A stretch of 64,000 nt of DNA from G965215145 sp965215145 (GCA_965215145.1 OZ244038.1:248001-312000), one strand, 5' to 3'. Positions 50,544 to 63,665 are shown, counted from the first letter of the stretch. A program made the numbers and translations. Notes: generated by a model not told the origin, from the sequence alone.

Positions 50544-51440
50544 CTACCAGTCGCGGCGGCTGGCGTCGCGGTCGTCGTCGGAGTCGGAGGGAGGCTCGGG
50601 AACTGCGTCCGGTTCCTCGTCGCTGAGGTCATCTTCGAAGAGTTCCGGCTCATCCTGCTCCTCGATAGGGATGGAGGACAGCGTGACCTCGGTGCCCTGC
50701 CGGACGGTGCTGCCGGCCTCCGGCTCCTGCCGGGTGATGGTGCCGCTGACGGTGCGCGTCGGGTCCACCCAGAGGCCGGCCCGCTGGAGCGCCGCCGCCG
50801 CCGCGTCCGGCGCCAACCCCCGCACGTCGGGGATCTCCACCTCCTCCCCACTCAGGCCAGGGCTGATCCACAGCGTCACCCGGTCGCCCGTGCCGATGGT
50901 CTCGCCGGGCTCAGGGCGTTGCCGGGCGACCGTTCCGGGATAGGGGGACGGGCGGTCGTCGCGCTCGACGTCCACCTGCACCAGCCCCAGCTCGTTCAGC
51001 TCAGCGCGGGCAAGGCTCTCGGAGAGCGTGCGGATCTCCGGCATCTGCACCGTCCGCTCGGGGCCGCTGTTGACGTAGAGGTAAAGGCGGCGGCCGGGCT
51101 TCACCTCCGCGCTCGGCGCCGGGTTCTGGTCCAGCACGCGGTCACGCGGGACGCTCGGGTTAAACGGCTGGTCCCGCCGCTCCGGCCGCAGCCGCCGGTC
51201 CTCGGCGATCCGCACGGCGTCCTCGTAGCTGAGGTCGCGGACCTCCGGCACCGTCACCGCCGCGCCCTGCCGGGTATAGATCGGCATCAGCACGCTGTTG
51301 ACCAGCACGAACGCCAGCACCAGCGCGCCCACGATGGCGAGCAGCCCGAGCCAGAAGCTGCGGCTCTTCAGGACCGGAACCGTTCGGCGCGCGGCGCCAC
51401 GGAGGCGGTCTCGGCGGGAGACTGGAGGGGGCGCTGCCAT
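50544..51440 (-). CDS. Membrane-anchored PASTA-domain protein
   Basis: 298 aa. A short basic cytoplasmic N-terminus, one transmembrane helix (29-52: FWLGLLAIVGALVLAF...), then three PASTA domains (about 60-125 VTVPEVRDLSYEDAV; 130-197 VQMPEIRTLSESLARAEL; 198-265 VEIPDVRGLAPDAAAAAL) and an acidic tail. PASTA repeats bind muropeptides; in this phylum stand-alone PASTA proteins without a kinase are common. It probably senses or anchors to peptidoglycan. A TATATTCG element precedes the start. Confidence 0.9.
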   Translation of the reverse strand: MAAPPPVSRRDRLRGAARRTVPVLKSRSFWLGLLAIVGALVLAFVLVNSVLMPIYTRQGAAVTVPEVRDLSYEDAVRIAEDRRLRPERRDQPFNPSVPRDRVLDQNPAPSAEVKPGRRLYLYVNSGPERTVQMPEIRTLSESLARAELNELGLVQVDVERDDRPSPYPGTVARQRPEPGETIGTGDRVTLWISPGLSGEEVEIPDVRGLAPDAAAAALQRAGLWVDPTRTVSGTITRQEPEAGSTVRQGTEVTLSSIPIEEQDEPELFEDDLSDEEPDAVPEPPSDSDDDRDASRRDW

Positions 51441-51471
51441 TCGTGAGGAGAGGGAAGAGGAAAGGCCGCGC

Positions 51472-51479
51472 CGAATATA
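51472..51479 (-). promoter_or_regulatory. Candidate -7 element TATATTCG (minus strand) for the PASTA gene
   Basis: Identical to the octamer upstream of recJ; 31 nt before the PASTA gene start. Confidence 0.45.
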
Positions 51480-51639
51480 CCCTGTGCCGCCTCCGAGCCC
51501 ATTTCTGCGAAGGCTCCGTGCCGACAGCGCGAAGGCTCCGTGAGGGGGAGTGACTGCGCGCTCCACGTATCTGAAGCACAGACGCGGCCTAAGCCCGGCT
51601 CGCTCGCACCGAGCCGCTGTGAAGGCTCGGCGGACGGGG

Positions 51640-51668
51640 TTGACAGCACCAGGAACGCTTCCTATCAT
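51640..51668 (+). promoter_or_regulatory. rRNA promoter P1
   Basis: TTGACA (51640-51645), a 17-nt spacer and TATCAT (51663-51668). A near-perfect sigma-70 type promoter, unusual beside the weaker elements of other genes here. Confidence 0.75.
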
Positions 51669-51775
51669 TGCGGCCCTTCGCGGGGGAGGCCACTGGCTGA
51701 AGCCGCAGGGAGCGTTCTTTACTTGATGCCATCTCCGCCGCGAGTGTGAAGGCGTGCCGAATCGGATTCGGCCTC

Positions 51776-51805
51776 TTGACAGTTGCGTCTCGGAATGCGT
51801 ATCAT
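51776..51805 (+). promoter_or_regulatory. rRNA promoter P2
   Basis: TTGACA (51776-51781), an 18-nt spacer and TATCAT (51800-51805). Same hexamers as P1, 136 bp downstream. Confidence 0.75.
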
Positions 51806-51892
51806 GCTCCTCCTGCCGAACGAGGTCGGCGCTTCGCCCGCAGCCGCGGGTCGCTCTTCGGAGCCTTTCTCTCAGAAGAGAACGTGAAGCAC

Positions 51893-51921
51893 TTGACACG
51901 GCCCACCGGGTTTCGTAGTTT
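51893..51921 (+). promoter_or_regulatory. rRNA promoter P3
   Basis: TTGACA (51893-51898), a 17-nt spacer and TAGTTT (51916-51921). The -10 hexamer is followed by GG, giving TAnnTTGG as in several other promoters here. Confidence 0.65.
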
Positions 51922-51930
51922 GGCTGGACG

Positions 51931-51960
51931 CGCCGGGGTCATCGTGACCCGGCGTTTTTT
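51931..51960 (+). terminator. Intrinsic terminator hairpin inside the rRNA leader
   Basis: CGCCGGGGTCA (51931-51941) pairs with TGACCCGGCG (51945-51954), ten pairs and one bulge, immediately followed by six T residues. It lies directly downstream of P3 and about 240 bp before the 16S gene, so transcripts from all three promoters must pass it. Confidence 0.75.
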
Positions 51961-51966
51961 GACGCC

Positions 51967-51975
51967 GTTCTTTGA
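51967..51975 (+). promoter_or_regulatory. boxA-like element in the rRNA leader
   Basis: GTTCTTTGA, repeated exactly at 54080-54088 between the tRNA-Ala and 23S genes. The position and T-rich core resemble boxA, the NusB/NusE-binding antitermination site of rRNA operons. Confidence 0.55.
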
Positions 51976-52200
51976 TGAGATTGGAAGCATAGCGAGCCCT
52001 CGTCGGCCCGCGCACCCGCGCTCCCTCGGGAGCCGCTCCTTCGGGAGCACCGGATGCGTTGGTTGAACGAGAGGTCTTAGTCAGCGATGCTTGCCAGTGG
52101 CGCCCTCGGGCGCAGTTGGCGAGCGTGCACTGAGCTCAACCTACCCCGGTCCCTTCGTGGGACCACCGACCCCTACCTTTGGGGGTCAGTCAAATTCCCT

Positions 52201-53733
<1,533 letters not shown>

Positions 53734-53853
53734 AGAGAGCAGGCAGCTCGTTCTCTGCCGGCGATGGCTCGCTATGCTTCCCTCTCTTGAACGGTCCGCT
53801 CCACCGGAGCGACGCCACGAGCAGATGGGGCCGCAAGGTCCTCCCTGTCTCTT

Positions 53854-53927
<74 letters not shown>

Positions 53928-53958
53928 CGACGGACGCCTCGCGTCTAGCTTGTCAGGC

Positions 53959-54031
53959 GGGGTTATAGCTCAGTTGGTAGAGCATCTGCTTTGCAAGCAG
54001 GGGGTCGCCGGTTCGAATCCGGCTAACTCCA
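53959..54031 (+). tRNA. tRNA-Ala (TGC)
   Basis: A complete 73-nt cloverleaf: acceptor GGGGTTA/TAACTCC, D-arm AGCTCAGTTGGTAGAGC, anticodon loop TTTGCAA, T-arm GCCGGTTCGAATCCGGC. No encoded CCA. 31 bp after tRNA-Ile. Confidence 0.97.
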
Positions 54032-54079
54032 CATCCGGTTGGCTGCACCAGCAGCCGCTGCTCTCGCAGCGCCGGAACC

Positions 54080-54088
54080 GTTCTTTGA
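54080..54088 (+). promoter_or_regulatory. boxA-like element in the 16S-23S spacer
   Basis: GTTCTTTGA followed by CGTGTTGTGAG; the core is the same as in the leader. Bacteroidota rRNA spacers commonly carry TTCTTTGAC at this place. Confidence 0.55.
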
Positions 54089-54187
54089 CGTGTTGTGAGT
54101 CGTCGAAGTCAGTCTTGAACTGGCTCGGCGTGGAGGGTTCGCCTTCCACGAAGGGTCAGTCACCGAGACGACGAGCGTAATTAGCGT

Positions 54188-54219
54188 AGAGCCTGCCACT
54201 ACCCTTAGGGGCAGGCTCT
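54188..54219 (+). other. Stem-loop before the 23S gene
   Basis: AGAGCCTGCC (54188-54197) and GGCAGGCTCT (54210-54219) form a perfect 10-bp hairpin in the spacer. No U-tract, so it is more likely an RNA-processing or folding element than a terminator. Confidence 0.45.
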
Positions 54220-54288
54220 GCGAGGCTCTCTTCGTGTCTAGCACGAGGCCGTTCCCTCGGGGGCGTCCGGTGCGGAAGCACGATACGG

Positions 54289-57221
<2,933 letters not shown>

Positions 57222-57330
57222 GTAGCGAGCTTCCGCACGCAAGAAGCCTCGTTCATGCTAATCACGCTTTCGTTGTAGCAGTGACGTAGTTCAAGGCTGA
57301 CTTCGGCGACTCACGCGCGTCACCCGCTTC

Positions 57331-57440
57331 TTGGTGGTTATTGCGCAGGGGACACACCTCTTCCCATACCGAACAGAGTCGTTAAGCCCTGCAGCGCCGA
57401 TGGTACTGCCCGAGAGGGTGGGAGAGTAGGTCGCCGCCAA
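57331..57440 (+). rRNA. rrf: 5S ribosomal RNA
   Basis: About 110 nt from TTGGTGGTTATTGCGC to GGTCGCCGCCAA, with CCCATACCGAACAGAG and GATGGTACTGCC, the conserved loops B/C and E. The ends pair (TTGGTGG with CCGCCAA) as helix I. Confidence 0.93.
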
Positions 57441-57448
57441 GTCCTTAA

Positions 57449-57487
57449 AGGCCCCGCCGTCTTCTTGACGGCGGGGCCTCTTTGTTT
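57449..57487 (+). terminator. rRNA operon terminator
   Basis: AGGCCCCGCCGTC (57449-57461) pairs perfectly with GACGGCGGGGCCT (57467-57479) over a 5-nt loop, then CTTTGTTT. Strong Rho-independent terminator 9 bp after 5S. Confidence 0.92.
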
Positions 57488-57569
57488 CGAGTCGTTTCTG
57501 CCGAAACTCCGCTCCCAGGGTCTCAGGCGGTCTGCATGTGGCTAGCTAGGTGCCGTTCGTGGGAGATCC

Positions 57570-57577
57570 TATATTGC
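57570..57577 (+). promoter_or_regulatory. Candidate -7 element TATATTGC
   Basis: TAnnTTGC element 33 nt before the BNR-repeat gene, downstream of the rRNA terminator. Confidence 0.4.
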
Positions 57578-57610
57578 TGATCCCCTTCACCCTGTCCTTA
57601 GCCGTTCGCC

Positions 57611-60244
57611 ATGCGCTCGTTCGTACTGCTCGCCGTACTCGTCTCCGGGTTCGCCCTCACCTCGGTGTTTCTCAATCCAGGCCCCTCCCTGCTAGAGATT
57701 CCAGTTATTGAGCAAAGCGAGCCTCTGATGCCAGAGGATCTGAAGCAGATACCTAAAAAGGATCGCCCGGATCTGGCAGCCGAGCTTGACGCGCTGCTCA
57801 CGATCGATCCCGCCACGGGTATCGTCCCGCGCGAGAGGCTCTGGGCTGCGAGCCGTCGTGCTACTACCCTCAAGCGCTCTCGCAGTCAGGAGCTAGTCAC
57901 CTCAGAGTGGGAAGAGCGAGGCCCGTCGAACGTAGGGGGACGGACCCGCGCTATCGCATTTGACCCAAACGACCCGAAGAATAAGAGGGTATGGGTTGGA
58001 GGCGTGGCCGGTGGGCTGTGGTACACCGACGACATCACCGATCCGCTGGCTCCGTGGGCCAATGTTAACGACTTCTGGAGCAACCTCGCTATCTCCTCTC
58101 TCGCTTTTGACCCTTCGACGCCCTCCGTGGCTTATGCGGGCACGGGGGAGGGGTGGTTCAACGGCGACGCCGTCCGAGGGGCCGGGATCTTCAAAACGAT
58201 AGATGGTGGAGAGAACTGGGATCTGATCGAGAGCACCGCTGACAACAGCCAGTTCTACTACGTCCAGGATCTCGCCGTTCACCCAGCGACGAGCGACGTG
58301 CTTGCTGCCACGCGCTCGGGGCTGTTCCGCTCGCAGGATGGTGGGGAGAGCTGGGAGCGGGTGCTGGGGCAGGGCGTGGGGGCCTCGACGAGCCGCATCG
58401 CCGATCTGGAGATCGCCGCTGACGGGACGATATACGCCGCGCTGGGCATCTTCAGTGGCGGTGAAATCTATTCGTCTTCGTCGGGCGCACTCGGCAGCTG
58501 GACGGAGTTGAGCCTTGGCACCAATGGGCTCCCGAGTAGCGGTTACGACCGCGTCGAGATCGCGACGGCTCCCTCTGATGCGGACGTGGTCTACGCGGCC
58601 CTTCAAGACGAGGTGTCCTACGGGGTTCTCGGCATCTACCGTACAGAGGATGCCGGCACGACGTGGGAGGAGGTCAACCTGCCGAACGACGTGCAGTACG
58701 GGACCGAGTTCGCGCGGGGGCAGGCGTGGTACGACCTCGCGCTCGGCGTCGACCCCAACGACGCGGATGGGGCCTACGTCGGCGCGATCAACCTCTTCAA
58801 GACGACGGACGGGGGGGATTCGTGGACGCAGGTGTCGCACTGGTACGGCGGGTTCGGGGAGCCCTACGTCCATGCAGACCAGCACGCCGTCGTATTCCGG
58901 CCCGGCTCCTCCGAGGAGGTCGTCTTCGGCAACGACGGTGGCGTCTACTACACCGCGACGGCGACGCTGAACCAACCGGTCTTCCTCAACCGCAACGACG
59001 GCTACAACGTGACCCAGTTCTACGCGGGCTCCATCGCACCGGAGGCGGACTCACCGGTGATGCTCGCGGGCGCGCAGGACAACGGGACCCAGCGCTACAA
59101 TGCCGACGGCATCAATGTCACGACGGAGGTCTACGGCGGCGACGGCGGCTTCAACTTCATCGACCAGGACGATAGCAACGTCGCGATCACCTCGTACGTC
59201 TACAACAACTTCTACCGGAGCCTGAACGGCGGCAACAACTTCACCGCCACGCTGATCAACGAGACCTCCGGCTTCTTCATCAACCGGGCCGATTACGACG
59301 ACCGCGAGAACATCCTCTACACGGCCCGCGACGGGGACAGCATCTACCGCGTCTCGAACGTCGACCGGGTGATCTTCACGCGGGAGATCGTTAACGTGGA
59401 CATCGCCCGCACCGCCACTCACCTGCGCGTCTCCCCCTACGCCCCCGAGGGCACGAGCACGCTCTTCCTTGGGACGCTAGGCGGGCTCAACGGCGGCCGG
59501 GTCTACCGCCTCGACGATGCGGAGTCCGCCGAGCCCACGCTCACGTGGATCAACGAGGGCGCGGGGATGCCCGCCGGCTCCGTCTCCTGCATCGAGATCG
59601 GGGCCGACGAGGACCACCTCCTCGTGACCTACTCCAACTACGGCCTCACCTCCGTGTGGGAGACCCGGGACGGCGGCGAGACGTGGGTCTCGAAGGGGGG
59701 GGACCTCCCGGACGTGCCGGTGCGCTGGGCGCTCTTCAACCCGAACGACCGTCGCGCGGCGCTCCTCGCCACCGAGGCCGGGGTGTTCGAGACGACGACG
59801 CTCGGCGCCGACGAGCCCGTCTGGACGCCGTCGCCGTCGATCCCGACGACGCGGGTGGACATGCTCCAGTGGCGCGCGTCCGACCAGCGGGTGATGGCGG
59901 CGACGCACGGGCGCGGCTCGTTCACCGCGACGTTCAAGCAGAACCCCGTCAGCACGGAGGACCCTGCGGCGACGCTTGCGACGACGCACACCCTCAGCGC
60001 CTTCCCGAATCCCTTTGCCGAGCGCACAGCCGTCGTGCTTCGGGTGGCAGCGCCGCAGCGCGTCCGGGCCGAGGTGTTCGACGTGGCGGGGCGCCGGGTG
60101 GCGGTGCTCCACGACGGCCCGCTCGCGCCGGGCGCTGAGCACCGGTTTACTCTCGACGGGCGCGGCCTCGCCAGCGGCACCTACGTCGTGGCCGTCACCG
60201 GCGAGGCGTTCCGGGACGACGTGCGGCTGACGCTGACGCGCTAG
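57611..60244 (+). CDS. Secreted BNR/VPS10-like beta-propeller protein with T9SS sorting domain
   Basis: 877 aa. Hydrophobic N-terminal signal (1-20). After a Pro/charged linker the protein has repeated Asp-box units: GIFKTIDGGENWDLIES, GLFRSQDGGESWERVL, GIYRTEDAGTTWEEV, LFKTTDGGDSWTQVS and SVWETRDGGETWVSKGG, forming one or two beta-propellers like sortilin/exo-glycosidase relatives. No catalytic residues can be assigned. The last 80 residues (FPNPFAERTAVVLRVAAPQRVRAEV to DVRLTLTR) are a T9SS sorting domain. Probably a large surface or extracellular adhesive or binding protein. It stands alone after the rRNA operon; the first 300 codons are less GC-biased than the rest. Confidence 0.85.
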   Translation: MRSFVLLAVLVSGFALTSVFLNPGPSLLEIPVIEQSEPLMPEDLKQIPKKDRPDLAAELDALLTIDPATGIVPRERLWAASRRATTLKRSRSQELVTSEWEERGPSNVGGRTRAIAFDPNDPKNKRVWVGGVAGGLWYTDDITDPLAPWANVNDFWSNLAISSLAFDPSTPSVAYAGTGEGWFNGDAVRGAGIFKTIDGGENWDLIESTADNSQFYYVQDLAVHPATSDVLAATRSGLFRSQDGGESWERVLGQGVGASTSRIADLEIAADGTIYAALGIFSGGEIYSSSSGALGSWTELSLGTNGLPSSGYDRVEIATAPSDADVVYAALQDEVSYGVLGIYRTEDAGTTWEEVNLPNDVQYGTEFARGQAWYDLALGVDPNDADGAYVGAINLFKTTDGGDSWTQVSHWYGGFGEPYVHADQHAVVFRPGSSEEVVFGNDGGVYYTATATLNQPVFLNRNDGYNVTQFYAGSIAPEADSPVMLAGAQDNGTQRYNADGINVTTEVYGGDGGFNFIDQDDSNVAITSYVYNNFYRSLNGGNNFTATLINETSGFFINRADYDDRENILYTARDGDSIYRVSNVDRVIFTREIVNVDIARTATHLRVSPYAPEGTSTLFLGTLGGLNGGRVYRLDDAESAEPTLTWINEGAGMPAGSVSCIEIGADEDHLLVTYSNYGLTSVWETRDGGETWVSKGGDLPDVPVRWALFNPNDRRAALLATEAGVFETTTLGADEPVWTPSPSIPTTRVDMLQWRASDQRVMAATHGRGSFTATFKQNPVSTEDPAATLATTHTLSAFPNPFAERTAVVLRVAAPQRVRAEVFDVAGRRVAVLHDGPLAPGAEHRFTLDGRGLASGTYVVAVTGEAFRDDVRLTLTR

Positions 60245-60262
60245 CCGCCCCCCGCCGGCTGC

Positions 60263-61768
60263 TTAGCGGTACTCCCGCCGCCGCACCCACCGGCTTGCCT
60301 CCGCCCGGCCGATGCCAGACGGCGCGGTCGGGCGTGGCTTTTCGGCCTGCGCGAACAGCGCCGCGGCAACTGCGGCGGCCCGCTCCAGCGCCGGGTCCTC
60401 CGGGTGCAGGTCCTCCGGCGCGAAGTGCTCGCCGACGAAGCCCGTGTCGAAGTCGCCCGCGCGAAAGGCCGGGTGCTGCATCACGAACCGGCAGAACGGG
60501 ATCGTCGTCTCGACGCCGGCCACGTCGTACTCGGCGAGGGCGCGGTCCATCCGGGCGATGGCCTCGGCGCGCGTCGGGCCCCAGGTCGTCAGCTTCGAGA
60601 CCATCGGGTCGTAGTGGATCGGGATCTCGTCCCCCTCCTCGACGCCCGCGTCCACCCGGACGCCGAAGCCGGCCGGGGGGCGGTGGCGCAGGAGCGGCCC
60701 CGGCGCCGGCAGGAACCCGGCGGCCACGTCCTCGGCGTAGACCCGGCTCTCGACGGCGTGGCCGTGGATGACGAGGTCGGCCTGCGTGTACCCCAGCGGC
60801 TCGCCCTCGGCGATGCGGAGCTGCTCGGCGACGAGGTCGAGCCCGGTGATCCACTCGGTGACGGGGTGCTCGACCTGGAGGCGCGTGTTCATCTCCAGGA
60901 AGTAGAAGCTGCCGTCGCCGTCGAGGAGGAACTCGACCGTGCCGGCGCCGACGTAGCCGCAGGCGCGGGCGGCCTCGACGGCGGCCTCGCCCATCGCGGC
61001 GCGGAGCTCCGGCGTGAGCACCGCGCTCGGCGCCTCCTCGACCACCTTCTGGTGCCGCCGCTGGACCGAGCACTCCCGCTCAAAGAGATGCACCACGTTC
61101 CCGTGCTGGTCGGCGAGGATCTGGAACTCGATGTGGCGCGGCCCCACGAGCAGCTTCTCGACGTAGACCCGCCCGTCGCCGAAAGCGCTCTCGGCCTCGC
61201 TCTGCGCCTGCTGCACGGCCCGCTCGATCTCGGCGGGGTCGTGGACGGCGCGCATCCCCTTCCCCCCGCCGCCGGCCGCCGCCTTCACGAGCACGGGGAA
61301 GCCGATCCCCTCGGCCGCCTCGACGGCCTCGGCCACGCTCGCCACGGCGTCCACCGTGCCCGGCGCCATCGGGAGACCCGCCTGCTCCATCAGCTTCCGC
61401 GCCTCCGTCTTGTCGCCCATCGCGCGGATCGCAGCGGGCGGGGGACCGACGAACGTGACATCCGCCTCGGCGCATGCCTCGGCAAAACCGGCGTTCTCGG
61501 AGAGGAACCCGTAGCCGGGATGGATCGCGTCGGCGCCGGCCCGGCGGGCGACCTCGAGGATCCGCTCGCCGACGAGGTACGACTCGCTCGACGGCGCCGG
61601 CCCGACGGGGTACGCCTCGTCGGCCATGCGGACGTGGAGCGCCCCGGCGTCGGCCTCCGAGAAGACCGCGACGGTGGGGATCCCGCGCTCGCGGCAGGTG
61701 CGGATCACGCGGACGGCGATCTCGCCGCGGTTGGCGACGAGGAGCTTGCGGATGGGGCGGGTTGTCAT
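60263..61768 (-). CDS. accC: Biotin carboxylase subunit (acetyl-/acyl-CoA carboxylase)
   Basis: 501 aa. MTTRPIRKLLVANRGEIAVRVIRTCRERGI, HPGYGFLSENAGFAEAC, VLVKAAAGGGGKGMRAVHD (ATP-grasp glycine loop), ECSVQRRHQKVVEEAPS, EMNTRLQVEHPVTEWITGLDLV and the C-terminal RVYAEDVAAGFLPAPG are diagnostic. It carboxylates biotin on a carrier protein using ATP and bicarbonate. The C-terminal tail is about 50 residues longer than E. coli AccC, which is common in propionyl- or methylcrotonyl-CoA carboxylase subunits, so its exact partner is open; no carrier or transferase gene is adjacent. Confidence 0.9.
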   Translation of the reverse strand: MTTRPIRKLLVANRGEIAVRVIRTCRERGIPTVAVFSEADAGALHVRMADEAYPVGPAPSSESYLVGERILEVARRAGADAIHPGYGFLSENAGFAEACAEADVTFVGPPPAAIRAMGDKTEARKLMEQAGLPMAPGTVDAVASVAEAVEAAEGIGFPVLVKAAAGGGGKGMRAVHDPAEIERAVQQAQSEAESAFGDGRVYVEKLLVGPRHIEFQILADQHGNVVHLFERECSVQRRHQKVVEEAPSAVLTPELRAAMGEAAVEAARACGYVGAGTVEFLLDGDGSFYFLEMNTRLQVEHPVTEWITGLDLVAEQLRIAEGEPLGYTQADLVIHGHAVESRVYAEDVAAGFLPAPGPLLRHRPPAGFGVRVDAGVEEGDEIPIHYDPMVSKLTTWGPTRAEAIARMDRALAEYDVAGVETTIPFCRFVMQHPAFRAGDFDTGFVGEHFAPEDLHPEDPALERAAAVAAALFAQAEKPRPTAPSGIGRAEASRWVRRREYR

Positions 61769-61912
61769 TTCGGCGGAAGCTGAGGGGCTGGCATAATGTG
61801 TGCAAAGGGGATCTCCCCATGCCAGCGCACTCCGAAAGCTGAACGATTTGAACGATGCGTGGGGGCGACCGCCCCCCGCTCGAAACTACGCCCCCTGCCC
61901 CGGCCCGAGGCC

Positions 61913-62752
61913 ATGACGCACCCGCTCAAGGATTACTACCGCGTCCTCGGCGTGGAGGAGGGCTGCGACGCCGAGGCGGTCAAGCGGGCGTTTCGTGCTC
62001 AGGCTCGCACCTGCCACCCGGATCGCGCCGCCGACGAGGCCGCCGCCGAGCGGTTCAAGGCGGTCCGGGAGGCTTACGAGGTGCTCGGCGATCCCGACCG
62101 GCGCAAGCGCTACGACCGGCTCCGCCACTCCGCCGTCGCCTTCGGCAAGATCCGCGTGGCCTTCGGCACGGAGGGCGCGACGGGGGTGGGGGAGGTGTTC
62201 GAGCGGGTGTTCGGCGGGGAGGCGTGCAAGCCGCAGGGGCTCGACGTGTGCGCCCGCATCCAGCTCTCGTTCGACCAGGCGCTGCGGGGAGGGAAGGTCG
62301 AGGTGCGGGGGGCCGATGGCGAGGTCGCCCGGATCCCCGTTCCGAAGGGGACGCCGGACGGGCTGACGGTGCGCGTCCGCGGCCGGGGCCGCCACGGCAC
62401 GAACGGGCAGACGGGCCGGCGCGGCGACCTCCTCGTGACGTTCCGCGTCCAGCCGCACCCGCGCTTCCGCCGCGAGGGCCGCGACCTCCACGCCGTCGAG
62501 CGGGTCTCGGCGGTCGAGGCGATGCTGGGCGCCGAGCGGTCCATCACCGACGCCTACGGCCGCACGGCCGCGCTGTCGATCCCGCCGGGCGTGCAGCCGG
62601 GCGGGCGGCTCCGCATCCCCGGCCACGGCGTCGTCACGCCGAATGGGACGGGGGACCTCGTGGTCGAGGTCGCCGTCGAGGTCCCGCGCGCGCTCGACGC
62701 GGCGCAGCGAGAGCGGCTGCGGCAGGCGGCGGAGGACCTCGGGCTGCTCTAA
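61913..62752 (+). CDS. DnaJ/CbpA-type J-domain co-chaperone
   Basis: 279 aa. J domain 1-70 with KDYYRVLGVEEGCDAEAVKRAFRAQARTCHPDRA (HPD at 35-37) and EAYEVLGDPDRRKRYDRLR. It lacks the zinc-finger domain but has two C-terminal substrate-binding beta domains (VCARIQLSFDQALRGGKVEV, VPKGTPDGLTVRVRGRGRHG; RRGDLLVTFRVQPHPRFRREGRDLH, SIPPGVQPGGRLRIPGHG), the layout of CbpA/DnaJ type II proteins. It stimulates a DnaK ATPase. The ATG at 61913 is the first that gives a proper J domain. Confidence 0.88.
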   Translation: MTHPLKDYYRVLGVEEGCDAEAVKRAFRAQARTCHPDRAADEAAAERFKAVREAYEVLGDPDRRKRYDRLRHSAVAFGKIRVAFGTEGATGVGEVFERVFGGEACKPQGLDVCARIQLSFDQALRGGKVEVRGADGEVARIPVPKGTPDGLTVRVRGRGRHGTNGQTGRRGDLLVTFRVQPHPRFRREGRDLHAVERVSAVEAMLGAERSITDAYGRTAALSIPPGVQPGGRLRIPGHGVVTPNGTGDLVVEVAVEVPRALDAAQRERLRQAAEDLGLL

Positions 62753-62799
62753 GCTCCCCGCGCCGAACCTCCGGCCGGCTTCCTCGTTGAGGGAGGAGC

Positions 62800-62889
62800 G
62801 AAGCTAGGGGTGCCCCGCGCCGACTCGGTGCTAGGGCTGAGAAAGACCCTCCGAACCTGACCCGGCTCGCACCGGCGTAGGGAAGCTTC
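62800..62889 (+). promoter_or_regulatory. TPP riboswitch (THI element)
   Basis: Contains AGGGGTGCCCC, the pyrimidine-sensor core CTGAGAAAGACCCT, CCGAACCTGA and the closing ACCGGCGTAGGGAAGC, all in conserved order. GAAGCT (62800-62805) pairs with AGCTTC (62884-62889) as P1. It lies 59 nt upstream of tenA, so thiamine diphosphate should lower its expression; whether by transcription or translation is not clear. Confidence 0.93.
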
Positions 62890-62948
62890 CGGACGGCGCT
62901 CGTGGTGCGCCTCTGGTTTCGCCTACCCCCTCACCTATCAGCGAAGCC

Positions 62949-63665
62949 ATGTCCGTCACCCTCGCGCCCGCGCCCACCCGCGCCTTCACCGTCCCCCCCT
63001 TCGCCGAAGCCTGCCTCGACGCGGCAGGCGCGGCGTGGGGCGCCGCCTTCGAGCACCCGTTCGTCCGCGCCCTCGCCACCGGAGAGCTCGACGCCGAGCG
63101 GTTCCGGTTCTACCAGATGCAGGACGCCCGCTACCTCGAAGGCTTCGCGGACGCCTCCTCACTCGTCTCGACCGGCTGCCCCGACCCCGCCGACAAGCTG
63201 TGGTTCATCGACGCGGCCCGGCTCGCGCTCGTGGTTGAGGGCGAACTCCACGCCGGCTACGGCGAGAAGCTCGGCTACACGCCCGCGGACGTGGCCGCCC
63301 TCACGCTCACCCCGAACAACCGCGCCTACCAGAACCACATGGTCGCAACGGCGCAGCAGGGCACGCTCGTCGAGGCCGTGGCGGCGCTGACGCCGTGCCC
63401 GTGGCTCTACGTCGAGCTCGGGCAGCGGCTCGAGGCGGAGTTCGGCCCGCCGGAGGACGCCCACCCCTACGCCGACTGGCTCCGGACCTACGCCGACCCC
63501 GGTTTCAACGAGTACATGGAGAACATCCTCGAACGCCTCCAGCGCTTCGCCGACGCGGCCGACGACGCGGCGCGCGAGCGGGCGAAGGCGGCCTTCGTCG
63601 CCAGCGTCCGCTACGAGTGGATGTTCTGGGAGCAGGCGTGGACGCAGCAGACGTGGCCCGTCTGA
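62949..63665 (+). CDS. tenA: TenA family aminopyrimidine aminohydrolase / thiaminase II
   Basis: 238 aa helical TenA protein. Motifs FYQMQDARYLEGFADA (Asp59 region), ALVVEGELHAGYGEKLGY, AVAALTPCPWLYVELGQRL with the active-site Cys150, and the C-terminal VRYEWMFWEQAW with the catalytic Glu. It hydrolyses the amino-pyrimidine of degraded thiamine (salvage) or thiamine itself. The TPP riboswitch directly upstream supports a salvage role. No other thi gene is adjacent, and the gene ends 61 bp before the convergent typA. Confidence 0.93.
   Translation: MSVTLAPAPTRAFTVPPFAEACLDAAGAAWGAAFEHPFVRALATGELDAERFRFYQMQDARYLEGFADASSLVSTGCPDPADKLWFIDAARLALVVEGELHAGYGEKLGYTPADVAALTLTPNNRAYQNHMVATAQQGTLVEAVAALTPCPWLYVELGQRLEAEFGPPEDAHPYADWLRTYADPGFNEYMENILERLQRFADAADDAARERAKAAFVASVRYEWMFWEQAWTQQTWPV

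Larger units (their letters stand above)
51441..52200 (+). other. 760-bp rRNA operon leader
   Basis: No protein gene. It holds three tandem promoters, a strong intrinsic terminator hairpin and a boxA-like element, each listed separately. The first part (51441-51640) also has two copies of CGAAGGCTCCGTG (51515-51540) and related GAAGGC repeats; their role is unknown. Short ORFs here show no coding signal. Confidence 0.7.
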
